A stretch of 64,000 bases of DNA. Source: Streptomyces fumanus. Its GTDB lineage: Bacteria; Actinomycetota; Actinomycetes; Streptomycetales; Streptomycetaceae. Position numbers and translations under genes: made by a program. Positions within the stretch are counted from its first letter, which is position 1; every line of letters begins with the position of its first letter. The DNA lies in NCBI RefSeq assembly GCF_014655295.1, contig NZ_BNBI01000011.1:186001-250000 (forward strand), written 5' to 3'. The notes below the pieces were generated by a model that saw nothing but the letters and a program-made list of their open reading frames with translations, ran no database searches and was not told the DNA's origin. Positions 1 through 7,644 of this stretch are shown here, in pieces.

Positions 1-1
1 G

Positions 2-385
2 GTGGAGCTGGGGGCCGTGGAGGCGGTGGAGCCGGGGGCGAGGCTGCCCCAGCGGGTCGACGCGGTGATCGAGACGGTGGGGGCGGCGACCTGGTCGCAC
101 TCGGTGAAGTCGCTGCGGCCCGGCGGGACGATCGTCATCTCCGGTGCGACCAGCGGTGACCGGCCCTCGCACGCGGAGCTGACCCGGATCTTCTTCCTGG
201 AGCTGAAGGTGGTCGGGTCGACGATGGGCACCAAGGACGAGCTGGAGGACCTGCTGTCCTTCTGCGCCGCGACCGGGGTGCGTCCGGTCGTCGACGAGGT
301 GCTGCCGCTGGACCGGGCCCGGGAGGGCTTCGAACGGATGGCGGCCGGGGAGCAGTTCGGGAAGATCGTACTGAGCACGGCCTGA
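2..385 (+). CDS. Zinc-type alcohol dehydrogenase/quinone oxidoreductase, C-terminal part
   Basis: This is the 3' end of a gene that begins before the window. The visible 127 residues match the cofactor-binding and C-terminal part of medium-chain dehydrogenases/quinone oxidoreductases: the stretch DAVIETVGAATWSHSVKSLR is followed by RPGGTIVISGAT, the usual 'pathway product lost, then recovered with GG' pattern of the Rossmann half, then GSTMGTKDELEDLL and the terminal FGKIVLS strand. NAD(P)H-dependent oxidoreduction of an alcohol, aldehyde or quinone is expected from the family. The substrate cannot be told. The catalytic-zinc half is outside the window. Confidence 0.8.
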   Translation: MELGAVEAVEPGARLPQRVDAVIETVGAATWSHSVKSLRPGGTIVISGATSGDRPSHAELTRIFFLELKVVGSTMGTKDELEDLLSFCAATGVRPVVDEVLPLDRAREGFERMAAGEQFGKIVLSTA

Positions 386-453
386 CGGTCGCCGGGCAGG
401 CGCGGTCGTGGGCGGCGGGTCCGGGAACGGGCCCGCCGTTCGTGTTTTCCAGG

Positions 454-489
454 GCGATCGGCGCGATCGGCGCGATCGGGGTGATCGGG
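454..489. repeat. Four 9-bp tandem units
   Basis: Four copies of a GCGATCGGC-like 9-mer lie head to tail upstream of the HTH gene. The fourth is diverged to GTGATCGGG. This looks like slippage-generated simple repeat sequence in the promoter-distal part of the intergenic region. No function can be read from it. Confidence 0.6.
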
Positions 490-491
490 GT

Positions 492-534
492 GTCAACTAG
501 GGTTGACGAGCGATGGATGTCAATTTAGGTTGAC
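492..534. promoter_or_regulatory. Two copies of a palindromic operator upstream of the HTH gene
   Basis: GTCAAC-TAGG-GTTGAC (492-507) is a perfect 6-4-6 inverted repeat. GTCAAT-TTAG-GTTGAC (519-534) is a near copy exactly 27 bp downstream, and its last base is 4 bp before the ATG at 538. Two identical sites 27 bp apart, overlapping the start region, are what an autoregulatory repressor would use. The HTH protein encoded next is the obvious candidate, by inference. Confidence 0.65.
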
Positions 535-537
535 GGT

Positions 538-747
538 ATGAGCGAAGCAACGGATCTCGCCGCGCGGGCGGGGGATCGCGATCCACGGGTCGGGCTGCGG
601 GCCGTCGCCGCGCTGCGGAGGCTGCTGGAGCAGTTGGAGTCGGTGCAGGTGCGCAGTGCGCGCGAGCAGGGCTGGTCGTGGCAGGAGATCGCCTCGGAAC
701 TCGGGGTGAGCAGGCAGGCCGTGCACAAGAAGTACGGGAGGCGTTGA
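538..747 (+). CDS. Small helix-turn-helix protein
   Basis: A 69-residue protein ends in a clear DNA-binding helix-turn-helix: WQEIASELGVSRQAVHKKYG, where GVSRQAVHK is the turn and recognition helix. The N-terminal half is helical (AVAALRRLLEQLESVQVRSAREQG) and probably dimerises. It overlaps the following Clp-N gene by one base (TGATG), so the two are translationally coupled. The doubled GTCAAC/GTTGAC palindrome immediately upstream suggests autoregulation. This HTH plus Clp-N pairing recurs in Streptomyces. What signal it senses is unknown. Confidence 0.75.
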   Translation: MSEATDLAARAGDRDPRVGLRAVAALRRLLEQLESVQVRSAREQGWSWQEIASELGVSRQAVHKKYGRR

Positions 748-1310
748 TGTTCGAGCGGTTCACGAAGGACGCGCGGGCCGTGGTGCAGGACGCGGTCGGT
801 CACGCGGAGGCGGCGGGGGCGCGGACGGTGGGCGCCGAGCACCTGCTGCTGGCGCTGCTGGACCGGGAGGGCAGCCGTGCCTCGTTCGCGCTGGCCGCGC
901 TGGGGGCCGGCGGTCAGGGGGAGTCGGTACGGCGGGCGCTGGACGAGGCCCGGCGGCGGGCCGGGCTCTCCCGGGCCGAGGCGGACGCGCTGGCCGGGCT
1001 CGGGATCGATGTGACGGAGATCGTGTCCCGGGTGGAGGAGGCGCACGGCGCCGGGGCGATGACCGGCGATCCGGAGGGCGGGGCCCGGCGCTCGCGCCGG
1101 GTCGGCTTCGGGCGGGACGCCAAGGAGGTCCTCACCGGGTCCCTCCGGGCGGCCCTCGCGCGCCGCGACCGGCACATCGGCGACGAGCACCTCCTCCTCG
1201 CCCTGACCACCCGCCCCGGCGTCCCGGCCGAGGTCCTCGCCGACCACGGCGTGACCCATGAGTCCCTGAGCCGGGTGCTGGGCGGGGAGGGGGAGGCTCG
1301 GGCGGGGTGA
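747..1310 (+). CDS. Clp N-terminal domain protein (no ATPase domain)
   Basis: 187 residues built from two Clp-N repeats: FTKDARAVVQDAVGHAEAAG...VGAEHLLLALLD near the N-terminus and FGRDAKEVLTGSLRAALARR...IGDEHLLLALTT near the C-terminus. In ClpA/ClpC these repeats bind substrates and adaptors. Here there is no AAA+ module, so the protein is a free-standing N-domain, perhaps an adaptor or decoy for ClpC. The start was chosen at the ATG overlapping the upstream stop codon. An earlier in-frame start would lie inside the HTH gene. It should be co-transcribed with the HTH gene. Confidence 0.8.
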   Translation: MFERFTKDARAVVQDAVGHAEAAGARTVGAEHLLLALLDREGSRASFALAALGAGGQGESVRRALDEARRRAGLSRAEADALAGLGIDVTEIVSRVEEAHGAGAMTGDPEGGARRSRRVGFGRDAKEVLTGSLRAALARRDRHIGDEHLLLALTTRPGVPAEVLADHGVTHESLSRVLGGEGEARAG

Positions 1311-1384
1311 GCGGTGCTTCTTCCCTTCCGGACGCCCTCCTGGTGCGGTGACCCGCGTCCCTCCGGGGCGCCCGGCACCGCTCA
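1308..1384. terminator. Inverted repeat spanning two convergent stop codons
   Basis: TGAGCGGTGC (1308-1317) and GCACCGCTCA (1375-1384) form a perfect 10-bp inverted repeat. The arms contain the stop codon of the Clp-N gene on the plus strand and that of the PadR gene on the minus strand. A nested GGACGC/GCGTCC pair lies inside. It probably serves as a bidirectional terminator. There is no T-run, which is normal in Streptomyces. Confidence 0.5.
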
Positions 1385-2350
1385 GGGTTTCCGGGGGTCC
1401 AGGACCGTGTGGAGGTGGGCCGCGGTGGCCGTCAGGTGGTGGCGGACGGCCTGGAGCTGGGCGTCGGTGATGCCGTGGTCGCGGGCGGTGTCGCGGATGT
1501 CGTCACGGAAGCGGTCCAGCAGGCGGTCGAGGTCGCGGGCCGGGTCGCCGGTGGAGTCGGTGGCGTGGGCCCAGGAGGGCTCGTAGCCGGCCGGGAAGTC
1601 CTCGGCGGCGGGGGTGTAGGCCGGGCGGCCGAAGCCGACGCCCTTGCCGAACTCGGCGACCTCCTTGGCCAGTTCGCGCAGGCCGGTCGGCCAGTCGCCG
1701 CGGGCGAAGTGGTCCTGCACCTGCTCCTGCACCCGGCGGGCGATGCGCTGCACCTCCTCCTGGGCCTCCTTGGCCTGGCGGCGGGCCCGCTGGGCCTCCT
1801 CGCGGGCCCGGCGGCTCTCGTCCTTGGCGCGGCGGGCCTGCTCCTTCCACTCCTGCTTGACCCGGCGCATCTCCTCCTTGGCGGCCCGCCACGCGTCCTT
1901 GTCGCCCAGGTCGGCGAAGTCCCCGAACGGCGAGCCCTGGTCGCCCCCGCCCCCGGTGGTCCGGCGGGAGGCGGTGGCCGCCGCCCGCATCTCCCGGCGC
2001 AGATCGCCGGCCGCGCCCCGCACATCGGCCCGTATCTCCGCGGCGAGTTCGGCGACCGACTCGCGGATCTCCAGTTCCAGATCGGCCAGCTCGCCGCTGC
2101 GGTCGGCCAGTTCGGCGCGGCCCGCGTCGGTGATGGCGTACACCTTCCGGCCGCCCTCGGTGGTGTGGGTGACCAGGCCCTCGGCCTCCAGCTTGGCCAG
2201 ACGCGGGTAGACCGTGCCGGCCGAGGGCGCGTAGAGGCCCTGGAAGCGTTCTTCGAGGAGGCGGATGACCTCGTAGCCGTGGCGGGGGGCCTCGTCGAGC
2301 AGCTTCAGGAGGTAGAGGCGGAGGCGGCCGTGGGCGAAGACGGGGGGCAT
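1382..2350 (-). CDS. PadR-family transcriptional regulator with long coiled-coil tail
   Basis: The first ~90 residues are a PadR winged helix: LLKLLDEAPRHGYEVIRLLE, then YAPSAGTVYPRLAKLEAEGLV and the wing GRKVYAITDAG. The protein is 322 residues, far longer than a minimal PadR (~110-190). The extra part holds a charged, Arg/Glu/Ala-rich helix (about residues 165-235, e.g. RRAREEAQRARRQAKEAQEE) likely to be a coiled coil, then a C-terminal helical domain. It begins one base after the stop of the DUF4097 gene, so the two form a coupled operon. The palindromes upstream of that operon are candidate autoregulatory sites. Confidence 0.85.
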   Translation of the reverse strand: MPPVFAHGRLRLYLLKLLDEAPRHGYEVIRLLEERFQGLYAPSAGTVYPRLAKLEAEGLVTHTTEGGRKVYAITDAGRAELADRSGELADLELEIRESVAELAAEIRADVRGAAGDLRREMRAAATASRRTTGGGGDQGSPFGDFADLGDKDAWRAAKEEMRRVKQEWKEQARRAKDESRRAREEAQRARRQAKEAQEEVQRIARRVQEQVQDHFARGDWPTGLRELAKEVAEFGKGVGFGRPAYTPAAEDFPAGYEPSWAHATDSTGDPARDLDRLLDRFRDDIRDTARDHGITDAQLQAVRHHLTATAAHLHTVLDPRKP

Positions 2351-2351
2351 G

Positions 2352-3239
2352 TCAGAGCACCTTCTTGTCGGTCGGGCCGGCGGTGGGGTCGTCACCGGGG
2401 GTGTCCACCGGCTCGGCGTCCCACGGATGCTCCTGGGCCGGCGGGCGGCGCAGCAGGGCGATGGAACCGGAGACCGTGGTCGCCTTGAGTCTGCCGCTGC
2501 CCGCGCCCAGTTGGCCGGTGATGTGCTTGGCGCCCCAGCGGCCGCCGATCCGCAGGTCCTCGAAGGCGCTGGAGACCGTGCCGCTCGCCGTGTTGGCCTC
2601 GACCTCGGTGTCGGCCGGGTGCGGGAGCCGGACGGCGATCTCACCGGAGACGCTGGTCAGGCTGAGGTCGGTGGGGCGGCTGGCCGGATCGCAGTCGACG
2701 ATCACCGAACCGCTCACCGAATCCGCCCGGACGGAGGACCCGGCCTCGACGACCGTCAGGTCCCCGGAGACGGAGTGGAACCGCAGGTCGCCGGTGAGGG
2801 CCTGGGCCTCCACGCTGCCGGAGACCGTGTCGGCGCGGACCGGGCCGGCCAGCCGGACCAGTGTGGTGTCGCCGGTGACGCCCTTGACCTCGGCGGGGGC
2901 GTCGAGCCCGGAGACCACGGTGGCGGCGCAGACCGCGCCGACCTCCACGCGCGTGGCCGCCGGGACGGCCAGGGAGACCACCGCGCTGCGGCGCCGGCCG
3001 GTACGGTCCAGCCACTTGAGGAAGTCCTTCCAGGGCAGGTCCTCGTAGGCCACCGTGAGGGTGCCGCCGCGCTGGGTCACGATCAGCGGGGGTCCCTCGA
3101 TCGAGGAGACTTCCAGGCGGGCGGAACTCTCCTCCGTCCCCACCACGTTCACCGTGCCGTCGACGACGCGGACATGGAGTTCGCTCACGGGGGCGTCGAA
3201 GGTGAGCCTGGTGGGCTCGGAAACGGACCACTCGGACAT
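2352..3239 (-). CDS. DUF4097 family beta-repeat protein
   Basis: 295 residues with the repetitive beta-strand pattern of DUF4097 proteins: repeated T(V/L)SG(S/D) turns such as ADTVSGSVEA, FHSVSGDLTV, ADSVSGSVIV, LTSVSGEIAV and NTASGTVSS. These make a right-handed beta-helix-like fold. The start is the ATG at 3239 with an AGGAGGGTG ribosome site upstream. Upstream in-frame codons have low-complexity, non-homologous sequence. DUF4097 plus PadR pairs are common in actinomycetes, and the biochemical role of DUF4097 is unknown. No signal peptide is seen. Confidence 0.8.
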   Translation of the reverse strand: MSEWSVSEPTRLTFDAPVSELHVRVVDGTVNVVGTEESSARLEVSSIEGPPLIVTQRGGTLTVAYEDLPWKDFLKWLDRTGRRRSAVVSLAVPAATRVEVGAVCAATVVSGLDAPAEVKGVTGDTTLVRLAGPVRADTVSGSVEAQALTGDLRFHSVSGDLTVVEAGSSVRADSVSGSVIVDCDPASRPTDLSLTSVSGEIAVRLPHPADTEVEANTASGTVSSAFEDLRIGGRWGAKHITGQLGAGSGRLKATTVSGSIALLRRPPAQEHPWDAEPVDTPGDDPTAGPTDKKVL

Positions 3240-3273
3240 GGTGCACCCTCCTGACGACGCGACGCGACACGCC

Positions 3274-3301
3274 ATATCGCGTTCTGCCTCTATCACGATA
3301 T
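3274..3301. promoter_or_regulatory. ATATCG inverted repeat in the DUF4097-padR promoter
   Basis: ATATCG (3274-3279) faces CGATAT (3296-3301) across 16 bp, and CGATATATCG (3296-3305) is itself a perfect 10-bp palindrome. The AT content stands out from the surroundings. Lying 35-60 bp upstream of the start codon, it probably covers the promoter and is a candidate site for the PadR protein of this operon. Confidence 0.5.
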
Positions 3302-3324
3302 ATCGCGGGTGTCGGAAGTCAAGA

Positions 3325-3338
3325 CACTCGTACGAGTG
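3325..3338. promoter_or_regulatory. Perfect 14-bp palindrome
   Basis: CACTCGTACGAGTG is a perfect palindrome about 85 bp upstream of the DUF4097 start. It has the form of a dimeric-repressor operator and is distinct from the ATATCG site nearer the gene, so this promoter may take two inputs. Confidence 0.45.
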
Positions 3339-3348
3339 GTTCAGAGCC

Positions 3349-3380
3349 GGTGCCGGTGCTGGTGCCGGTGCTGGTGCCGG
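3349..3380. repeat. 12-bp tandem repeat (2.7 units)
   Basis: GGTGCCGGTGCT occurs twice in tandem with a third partial copy, between the palindrome at 3325 and the end of the DUF6104-type gene. It is non-coding and probably arose by slippage. Confidence 0.6.
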
Positions 3381-3433
3381 GCGGGGACCCAGGGCGGAAC
3401 ACCCCGGGCAGGCCCCGCCGAGCCGGGCCGCCG

Positions 3434-3619
3434 CTACAGGTCGTCGTCGTCCTCGTCGTCCAGCCGGGCCAGCCAGGTCGCCAGGCGTTCCACCGGGACC
3501 TCGAAGTCCGGGTTGAGGTCGACGAAGGTCCGCAACTGCTCGGCGAGCCACTCGAAGGTGATCTCCTCCTCGCCGCGCCGCTTCTCCAGCTCCTCGATGC
3601 CGCGGTCGGTGAAGTACAT
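3434..3619 (-). CDS. Small acidic-tailed protein, DUF6104-like
   Basis: A 61-residue protein beginning MYFTDRGIEELEKRRGEEEI, continuing with TFEWLAEQLRTFVDLNP and ending in an acidic DDEDDDDL tail. I recognise it as a short, highly conserved Streptomyces protein (DUF6104 in current naming, from memory). The function is unknown. Translation starts at ATG 3619. The gene stands alone, with the Trypco1 gene divergent to it and a hairpin-rich 263-bp intergenic region between them. Confidence 0.75.
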   Translation of the reverse strand: MYFTDRGIEELEKRRGEEEITFEWLAEQLRTFVDLNPDFEVPVERLATWLARLDDEDDDDL

Positions 3620-3707
3620 GGATGGTGCTCCGTCGGTCGGCGCAGGGATAGGGCACGCCCCTCCTGGGAAGGACCCTGTTTCCTGCGGGAAAAAATGAGG
3701 GTGAGGT

Positions 3708-3740
3708 CTTTCGTGCCCGGCGCGCGACCGGGCACGAAAG
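3708..3740. promoter_or_regulatory. Strong 13-bp hairpin in the divergent intergenic region
   Basis: CTTTCGTGCCCGG (3708-3720) and CCGGGCACGAAAG (3728-3740) are perfectly complementary across a 7-nt loop. The region 3620-3882 separates the divergent DUF6104 and Trypco1 genes, so this hairpin follows no gene. It may be an insulating terminator, a leader structure or an operator. A second short inverted repeat, TTTCC-TGCG-GGAAA, lies at 3679-3692. Confidence 0.5.
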
Positions 3741-3882
3741 ACGACAGAGGACAGAAAAAAGGATAGGCGCAGGGAACGGCGGGCCCGCGGCCGCGGCCGG
3801 GCCCTCGCGCCGGCGGAACCCGGGGGGCTAGCCTCGCGAAGGCGGCCGGTACCAGGGGTTCGCGGGGGAACGGGGGACGTCC

Positions 3883-4353
3883 ATGGAACAGGAAGTGACG
3901 AGGGTCGCACGGATCGCCTTACCGGACGGCACCCCGGTGTGGGCCCGGATCTCGGGCGCCGCCGAGCTGTCCGGGCACCCGGGGGAGCTGTCGTACAGCG
4001 ACACCGGGTTCGCCGAGCGCGTCGAGGCGACCGTGGAGGGCCTGCACTCGCTGGTCACCGGGGTGGCGCGGTCGCTGGCCGAGCCGCTGCGCGCGGTACG
4101 GCCGGACGAGGTCAGCGTGCAGTTCGGCATCGAGCTGACCGCGAAGGCCGGCAAGGTCGTCGGCCTGCTCGCCGACGGCGAGGCCAAGGCCGGCCTCACC
4201 GTCACCCTCACCTGGAACGGCGGACCGCCGGTGCCGCAGGACGGGAGCGGCGACGGCGGGGGGAGCGACGCCGGCGCCCCGCGCCACGGCGCACCCCCCG
4301 GCGCGGCGGGGCACGGCGGCGCTCCGGGCACGCCGGGCGGGGGCGCGGCATGA
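3883..4353 (+). CDS. Trypsin-co-occurring domain (Trypco1) protein, module 1
   Basis: 156 residues. The N-terminal ~115 residues match the Trypco1/CU044_2847-type domain: a short beta strand (VARIALPDGTPVWARI), a central helix (GLHSLVTGVARSLAEPL), then RPDEVSVQFGIELTAKAGKVV and the last strands (AKAGLTVTLTW). The rest is a Gly/Ala/Pro tail. Family knowledge: this domain is found next to trypsin-like proteases and STAND or MoxR NTPases in predicted conflict systems. It overlaps the protease gene by 4 bp (ATGA). Codon 13 is TTA (3919-3921), the rare leucine codon read by bldA tRNA, so expression of the first gene of the island may depend on developmental stage. Confidence 0.75.
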   Translation: MEQEVTRVARIALPDGTPVWARISGAAELSGHPGELSYSDTGFAERVEATVEGLHSLVTGVARSLAEPLRAVRPDEVSVQFGIELTAKAGKVVGLLADGEAKAGLTVTLTWNGGPPVPQDGSGDGGGSDAGAPRHGAPPGAAGHGGAPGTPGGGAA

Positions 4354-6497
4354 CGGACCGGCACGACCCGGGCGCGTCGAGCCCCCTGGATGCCGCCCGC
4401 CGTGCGCTGGGTGGCCTCGTCATGGCGGCCACCGTGCGCATTCATCGACCGGGGGCCGGGTATGCCCTGGACGAACCCGAGGCATTCCTCGGGAGCGGCT
4501 TCTTCATCGCTCCCAACTGGGTGGTGACCTGCGCGCACGTGGCATGCGAGGGGGAGGGGGGCGACGTCTCGGTGGTGTACGAACCGGCGCCGGGCCACGG
4601 CATGTCCGCGGTCCCCGGCCATGTGGTGACGACCCTCCCGGAGGGCGCCGCCGCGGTCCCCGGCACCTGGCCGCCCCCCGACCTGGCGCTGATCGAGCTG
4701 ACCGCGCCCGTCCAGCACGAGTGCGGGTACGTGTCCGAGCGCCCGGCCGCGTACTACGGCGACGGCAAGGTGCTCTACGCGGGCTGGACCGTCCTCGACG
4801 GCCGCCTCCAGATGCTGTACGGCACCCTCGCCGTCCAGGGCACCGTCGGCAGCCTGTCCACGGACGTCCAGATGCGCCTCGGGGAGAACGACCTGCCGCA
4901 CGGCGTCTCCGGCGGCCCCGTGGTCGACCCGCTGCGCGGCGAGATCATCGGCATCGTGAAGTCCCGTTCGCAGCACGCGCGCGGCGGCACCTCCATCGGG
5001 CTGGAGCAACTGCGCACGCTGCCCGTGCCCGCCGGCCCCCTCACCACCGAGCGCGACGACCTCTACCAGCGCGTCTTCCACGCCCACGACCGCTACCACC
5101 GGGACCGCCAGCGGCACCCCGCCGGGCGCCGCCACACCTGGGTCGACGTACAGGGCCAGTTGGGCGCCCGGCCCGGCCGCACCCTCAGCCCGGACGAGCG
5201 GGCGCAGTTGCTCGGCCGGCTCGCCGACCTGCCGCCCCCGGCCAGCACCCGCTCGCTGCTCGACATCCTCGACGACCTGCCGGAGTTCCAGGCGCCCCTG
5301 CCGCTGCCCGCCCCCCGGGGCTGGCGGGACGGACTGGGCGCCCTGTACGAGAGCGCCCGCGACGACGGCGCCCTCGGCCTGGTCCTCGACTACGCGGTAC
5401 GGGTGCTGACCGCCGAGCGGCCCTATGTGGCGCCCAGCACCCAGGCCGCCGAGGAGGCCCTGTGGGACTGGGTGTGGGCGGCCGGGCAGCGGCTCGGGGT
5501 CCGGCAGCGCCGGGGCCTCGCCGAGCAGCGGCTGCGCGGTCTTACGCCCCGGCCCCGTACCGGCGGGCGGCCCGACCGGCCCCCGGCCGGCCCCGGCCCG
5601 GCCGCACCGCCCGGCCGGCTCCCCGAGCGGACGCCCGTGGCGCGGCCGTCCGTCCTGGTGGAGCTGGTGCGGCGGCACTGGGAGCCGGACCACTGCGACT
5701 GGTCGGTCTCGGTGGTCCCGCCCGGCCAGGACGCCCGGCGCCTGGACGAGGCCGAGCGGGCCCCGCTGGCGCGGCTCGCCGACCACCTGGCGGCCGCGCT
5801 CACCGAGGCGTTCCGGCAGTGCGACGAGCCGGGCCGGCCCGCCGTCCTCCAGGTCGCCGTACCGCACTCCCTGCTGGGCCGGGTCGACGCCGACGAGTGG
5901 ACGCTGGGCCCGGACGAGCAGCCGCTGGGCGCGCTGCGCCCGGTGGTGCTGCGCTGCTCGGACCGCGAACAGCTCGCCGCGGACGACCCGTTCGCCGACG
6001 GCGAGGACATCTGGCCGCTGGCCGACCCGGTCGACCTGGAGGAGGAGCGCCGGGCCCGCTGGCGGTGGCTGCACACGCACAGCGCCAAGGTCGAGGTCCT
6101 CGACTGCGACGAAGGGCTGCGCAAACCCGTACCGCCGCTGGAGCAGTTGCGCGCCCTGGCGCACGGCACAGTGCCCGTGCTCTGCCGCTACGGCGACGAC
6201 CGCTTCGACGACGACGCCGCGGCGCTCGCCCGGATCGTGCGCGGCGGCTTCGGCGTCGCCCTGTGGCGCCGCCGGCGCGGGCTGCCGGACGCGGTCTGCG
6301 GCGAGTTCCACCGCGGCACCTTCGACGAGATCGCCGACCCGCCCAGCGCGCACGGACTGCCCGAGGTCGTGCACGCCCTGCGCCGGGGCCTGCGGGACGG
6401 CCGGACCGAGACCTTCTGGGCCGACGGCATAGCACTCCTGTACGACGATCCGCACCAGCCGCTGCCCGGCGCGGGCGAACTGCTGGAGGCGCCTTGA
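4350..6497 (+). CDS. Trypsin-like serine protease fused to a VMAP-type C-terminal domain
   Basis: 715 residues. Residues ~25-230 are a chymotrypsin-fold protease with a complete triad: His63 in VVTCAHV, Asp111 in PPDLALIEL and Ser187 in HGVSGGPV. There is no signal peptide, so it acts in the cytoplasm. A helical linker domain (~260-400) and a Pro-rich hinge follow. The C-terminal third (SVLVELVRRHW onward, with GVALWRRR and a final GIALLYDDP) resembles the VMAP-C domain, the partner of MoxR AAA+ and vWA proteins in predicted ternary NTP-dependent conflict systems. The Trypco1 gene overlaps upstream, and MoxR and vWA genes follow 114 bp later. It is probably the effector of module 1. The domain call beyond the protease rests on recall, not a search. 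Confidence 0.75.
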   Translation: MTDRHDPGASSPLDAARRALGGLVMAATVRIHRPGAGYALDEPEAFLGSGFFIAPNWVVTCAHVACEGEGGDVSVVYEPAPGHGMSAVPGHVVTTLPEGAAAVPGTWPPPDLALIELTAPVQHECGYVSERPAAYYGDGKVLYAGWTVLDGRLQMLYGTLAVQGTVGSLSTDVQMRLGENDLPHGVSGGPVVDPLRGEIIGIVKSRSQHARGGTSIGLEQLRTLPVPAGPLTTERDDLYQRVFHAHDRYHRDRQRHPAGRRHTWVDVQGQLGARPGRTLSPDERAQLLGRLADLPPPASTRSLLDILDDLPEFQAPLPLPAPRGWRDGLGALYESARDDGALGLVLDYAVRVLTAERPYVAPSTQAAEEALWDWVWAAGQRLGVRQRRGLAEQRLRGLTPRPRTGGRPDRPPAGPGPAAPPGRLPERTPVARPSVLVELVRRHWEPDHCDWSVSVVPPGQDARRLDEAERAPLARLADHLAAALTEAFRQCDEPGRPAVLQVAVPHSLLGRVDADEWTLGPDEQPLGALRPVVLRCSDREQLAADDPFADGEDIWPLADPVDLEEERRARWRWLHTHSAKVEVLDCDEGLRKPVPPLEQLRALAHGTVPVLCRYGDDRFDDDAAALARIVRGGFGVALWRRRRGLPDAVCGEFHRGTFDEIADPPSAHGLPEVVHALRRGLRDGRTETFWADGIALLYDDPHQPLPGAGELLEAP

Positions 6498-6611
6498 CCC
6501 CGTCCACCCCCCTGTCTTCGCCGACCGCCTTATCAGGCCCTCGGAGGATCGATACGGTGAGGAACGTTCGGACGGCCGCCCCTGTGGACGAGTGACGACG
6601 AGGACCGGATC

Positions 6612-7637
6612 ATGACCGAATCCAGTGAGTGGCTCATCTACCGAGGCGCCGGCGAACCCCATGACGGGATCGAGCGCCTCCCCGACCCGCCGCCCTGGCG
6701 CGACTTCTCCAGCCGGCACGAGGGGCCGGACGCGGGCGACGGCTCCGAGGACCGCAGGCTCGGCGCCCACCGGCACCTGGCCGAACTGCACCGGCCGGGC
6801 GCCGAGGAGCTGGAGATGATCAACGCGGCGCTGTATCTGCGCCGCCCCCTGCTGGTCACCGGCTCGCCCGGGGCCGGCAAGAGCACCCTGGCGCACTCGG
6901 TGGCGTACGAACTGGGCCTCGGCAATGTGCTGCGCTGGTCCATCGTCAGCCGCTCCAGCCTCCAGGACGGCCTCTACCACTACGACGCCATCGCCCGGCT
7001 CCAGGACGTGCAGATCGCCGCCCAAGGGGGGTACGGGTCGGCGGCCGGGTCGCCGGGGGCCGTGGAGGGCATCGGCAGCTACATCCGGCTCGGCCCGCTG
7101 GGCACCGCACTGCTGCCCTCGGAGACACCGCGCGTGCTGCTCATCGACGAGCTGGACAAGAGCGACATCGACCTCCCCAACGACCTGCTGAACGTGCTGG
7201 AGGAGGGCGAGTTCGCCATCCCCGAGCTGGAGCGCATCGCCGACCGGCTGCCCGGCGGCGAGGCCGAGGTGCTCACCGCCGACGGCGTGAAGGTGCGGGT
7301 GCGCGACGGCCGGGTGCGCTGCCGGGCGTTCCCCTTCGTGGTGCTCACCAGCAACGGCGAACGGGACTTCCCGGCGCCCCTGATGCGCCGCTGCATCCAC
7401 CTGGAGCTGGGCCGCCCCGACCACAACCGGCTCGCCACCTTCGTCCGGGCCCACCTGGGCGACGAGGCGGCCCGCGCGGGCGACGACCTGATCACCCGGT
7501 TCCTGGAGCGCTCGCGCAGCGAACTGCTGGCGGCGGACCAGTTGCTCAACGCGATCTACCTCACGGACGCCGCCGCGCCGCCCAGCCGCGACCGGCTCGC
7601 CGACCTGCTCATCCAGCGGCTCGACCGTCCGAGGTGA
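6612..7637 (+). CDS. MoxR-family AAA+ ATPase, module 1
   Basis: 341 residues. Walker A is GSPGAGKST (about residues 84-92) and Walker B is VLLIDELDKSDIDLP (about 177). Then come sensor 1 FVVLTSNGERDFP and arginine-finger-type APLMRRCIHLEL. These are the MoxR hallmarks. MoxR ATPases act as chaperone-like remodelers with vWA-domain partners, and the vWA-TPR protein is encoded 8 bp downstream. It begins after a 114-bp gap from the protease gene, which may hold its own promoter. It is expected to use ATP to remodel or release the protease-VMAP partner. Confidence 0.85.
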   Translation: MTESSEWLIYRGAGEPHDGIERLPDPPPWRDFSSRHEGPDAGDGSEDRRLGAHRHLAELHRPGAEELEMINAALYLRRPLLVTGSPGAGKSTLAHSVAYELGLGNVLRWSIVSRSSLQDGLYHYDAIARLQDVQIAAQGGYGSAAGSPGAVEGIGSYIRLGPLGTALLPSETPRVLLIDELDKSDIDLPNDLLNVLEEGEFAIPELERIADRLPGGEAEVLTADGVKVRVRDGRVRCRAFPFVVLTSNGERDFPAPLMRRCIHLELGRPDHNRLATFVRAHLGDEAARAGDDLITRFLERSRSELLAADQLLNAIYLTDAAAPPSRDRLADLLIQRLDRPR

Positions 7638-7644
7638 CGCGCTG

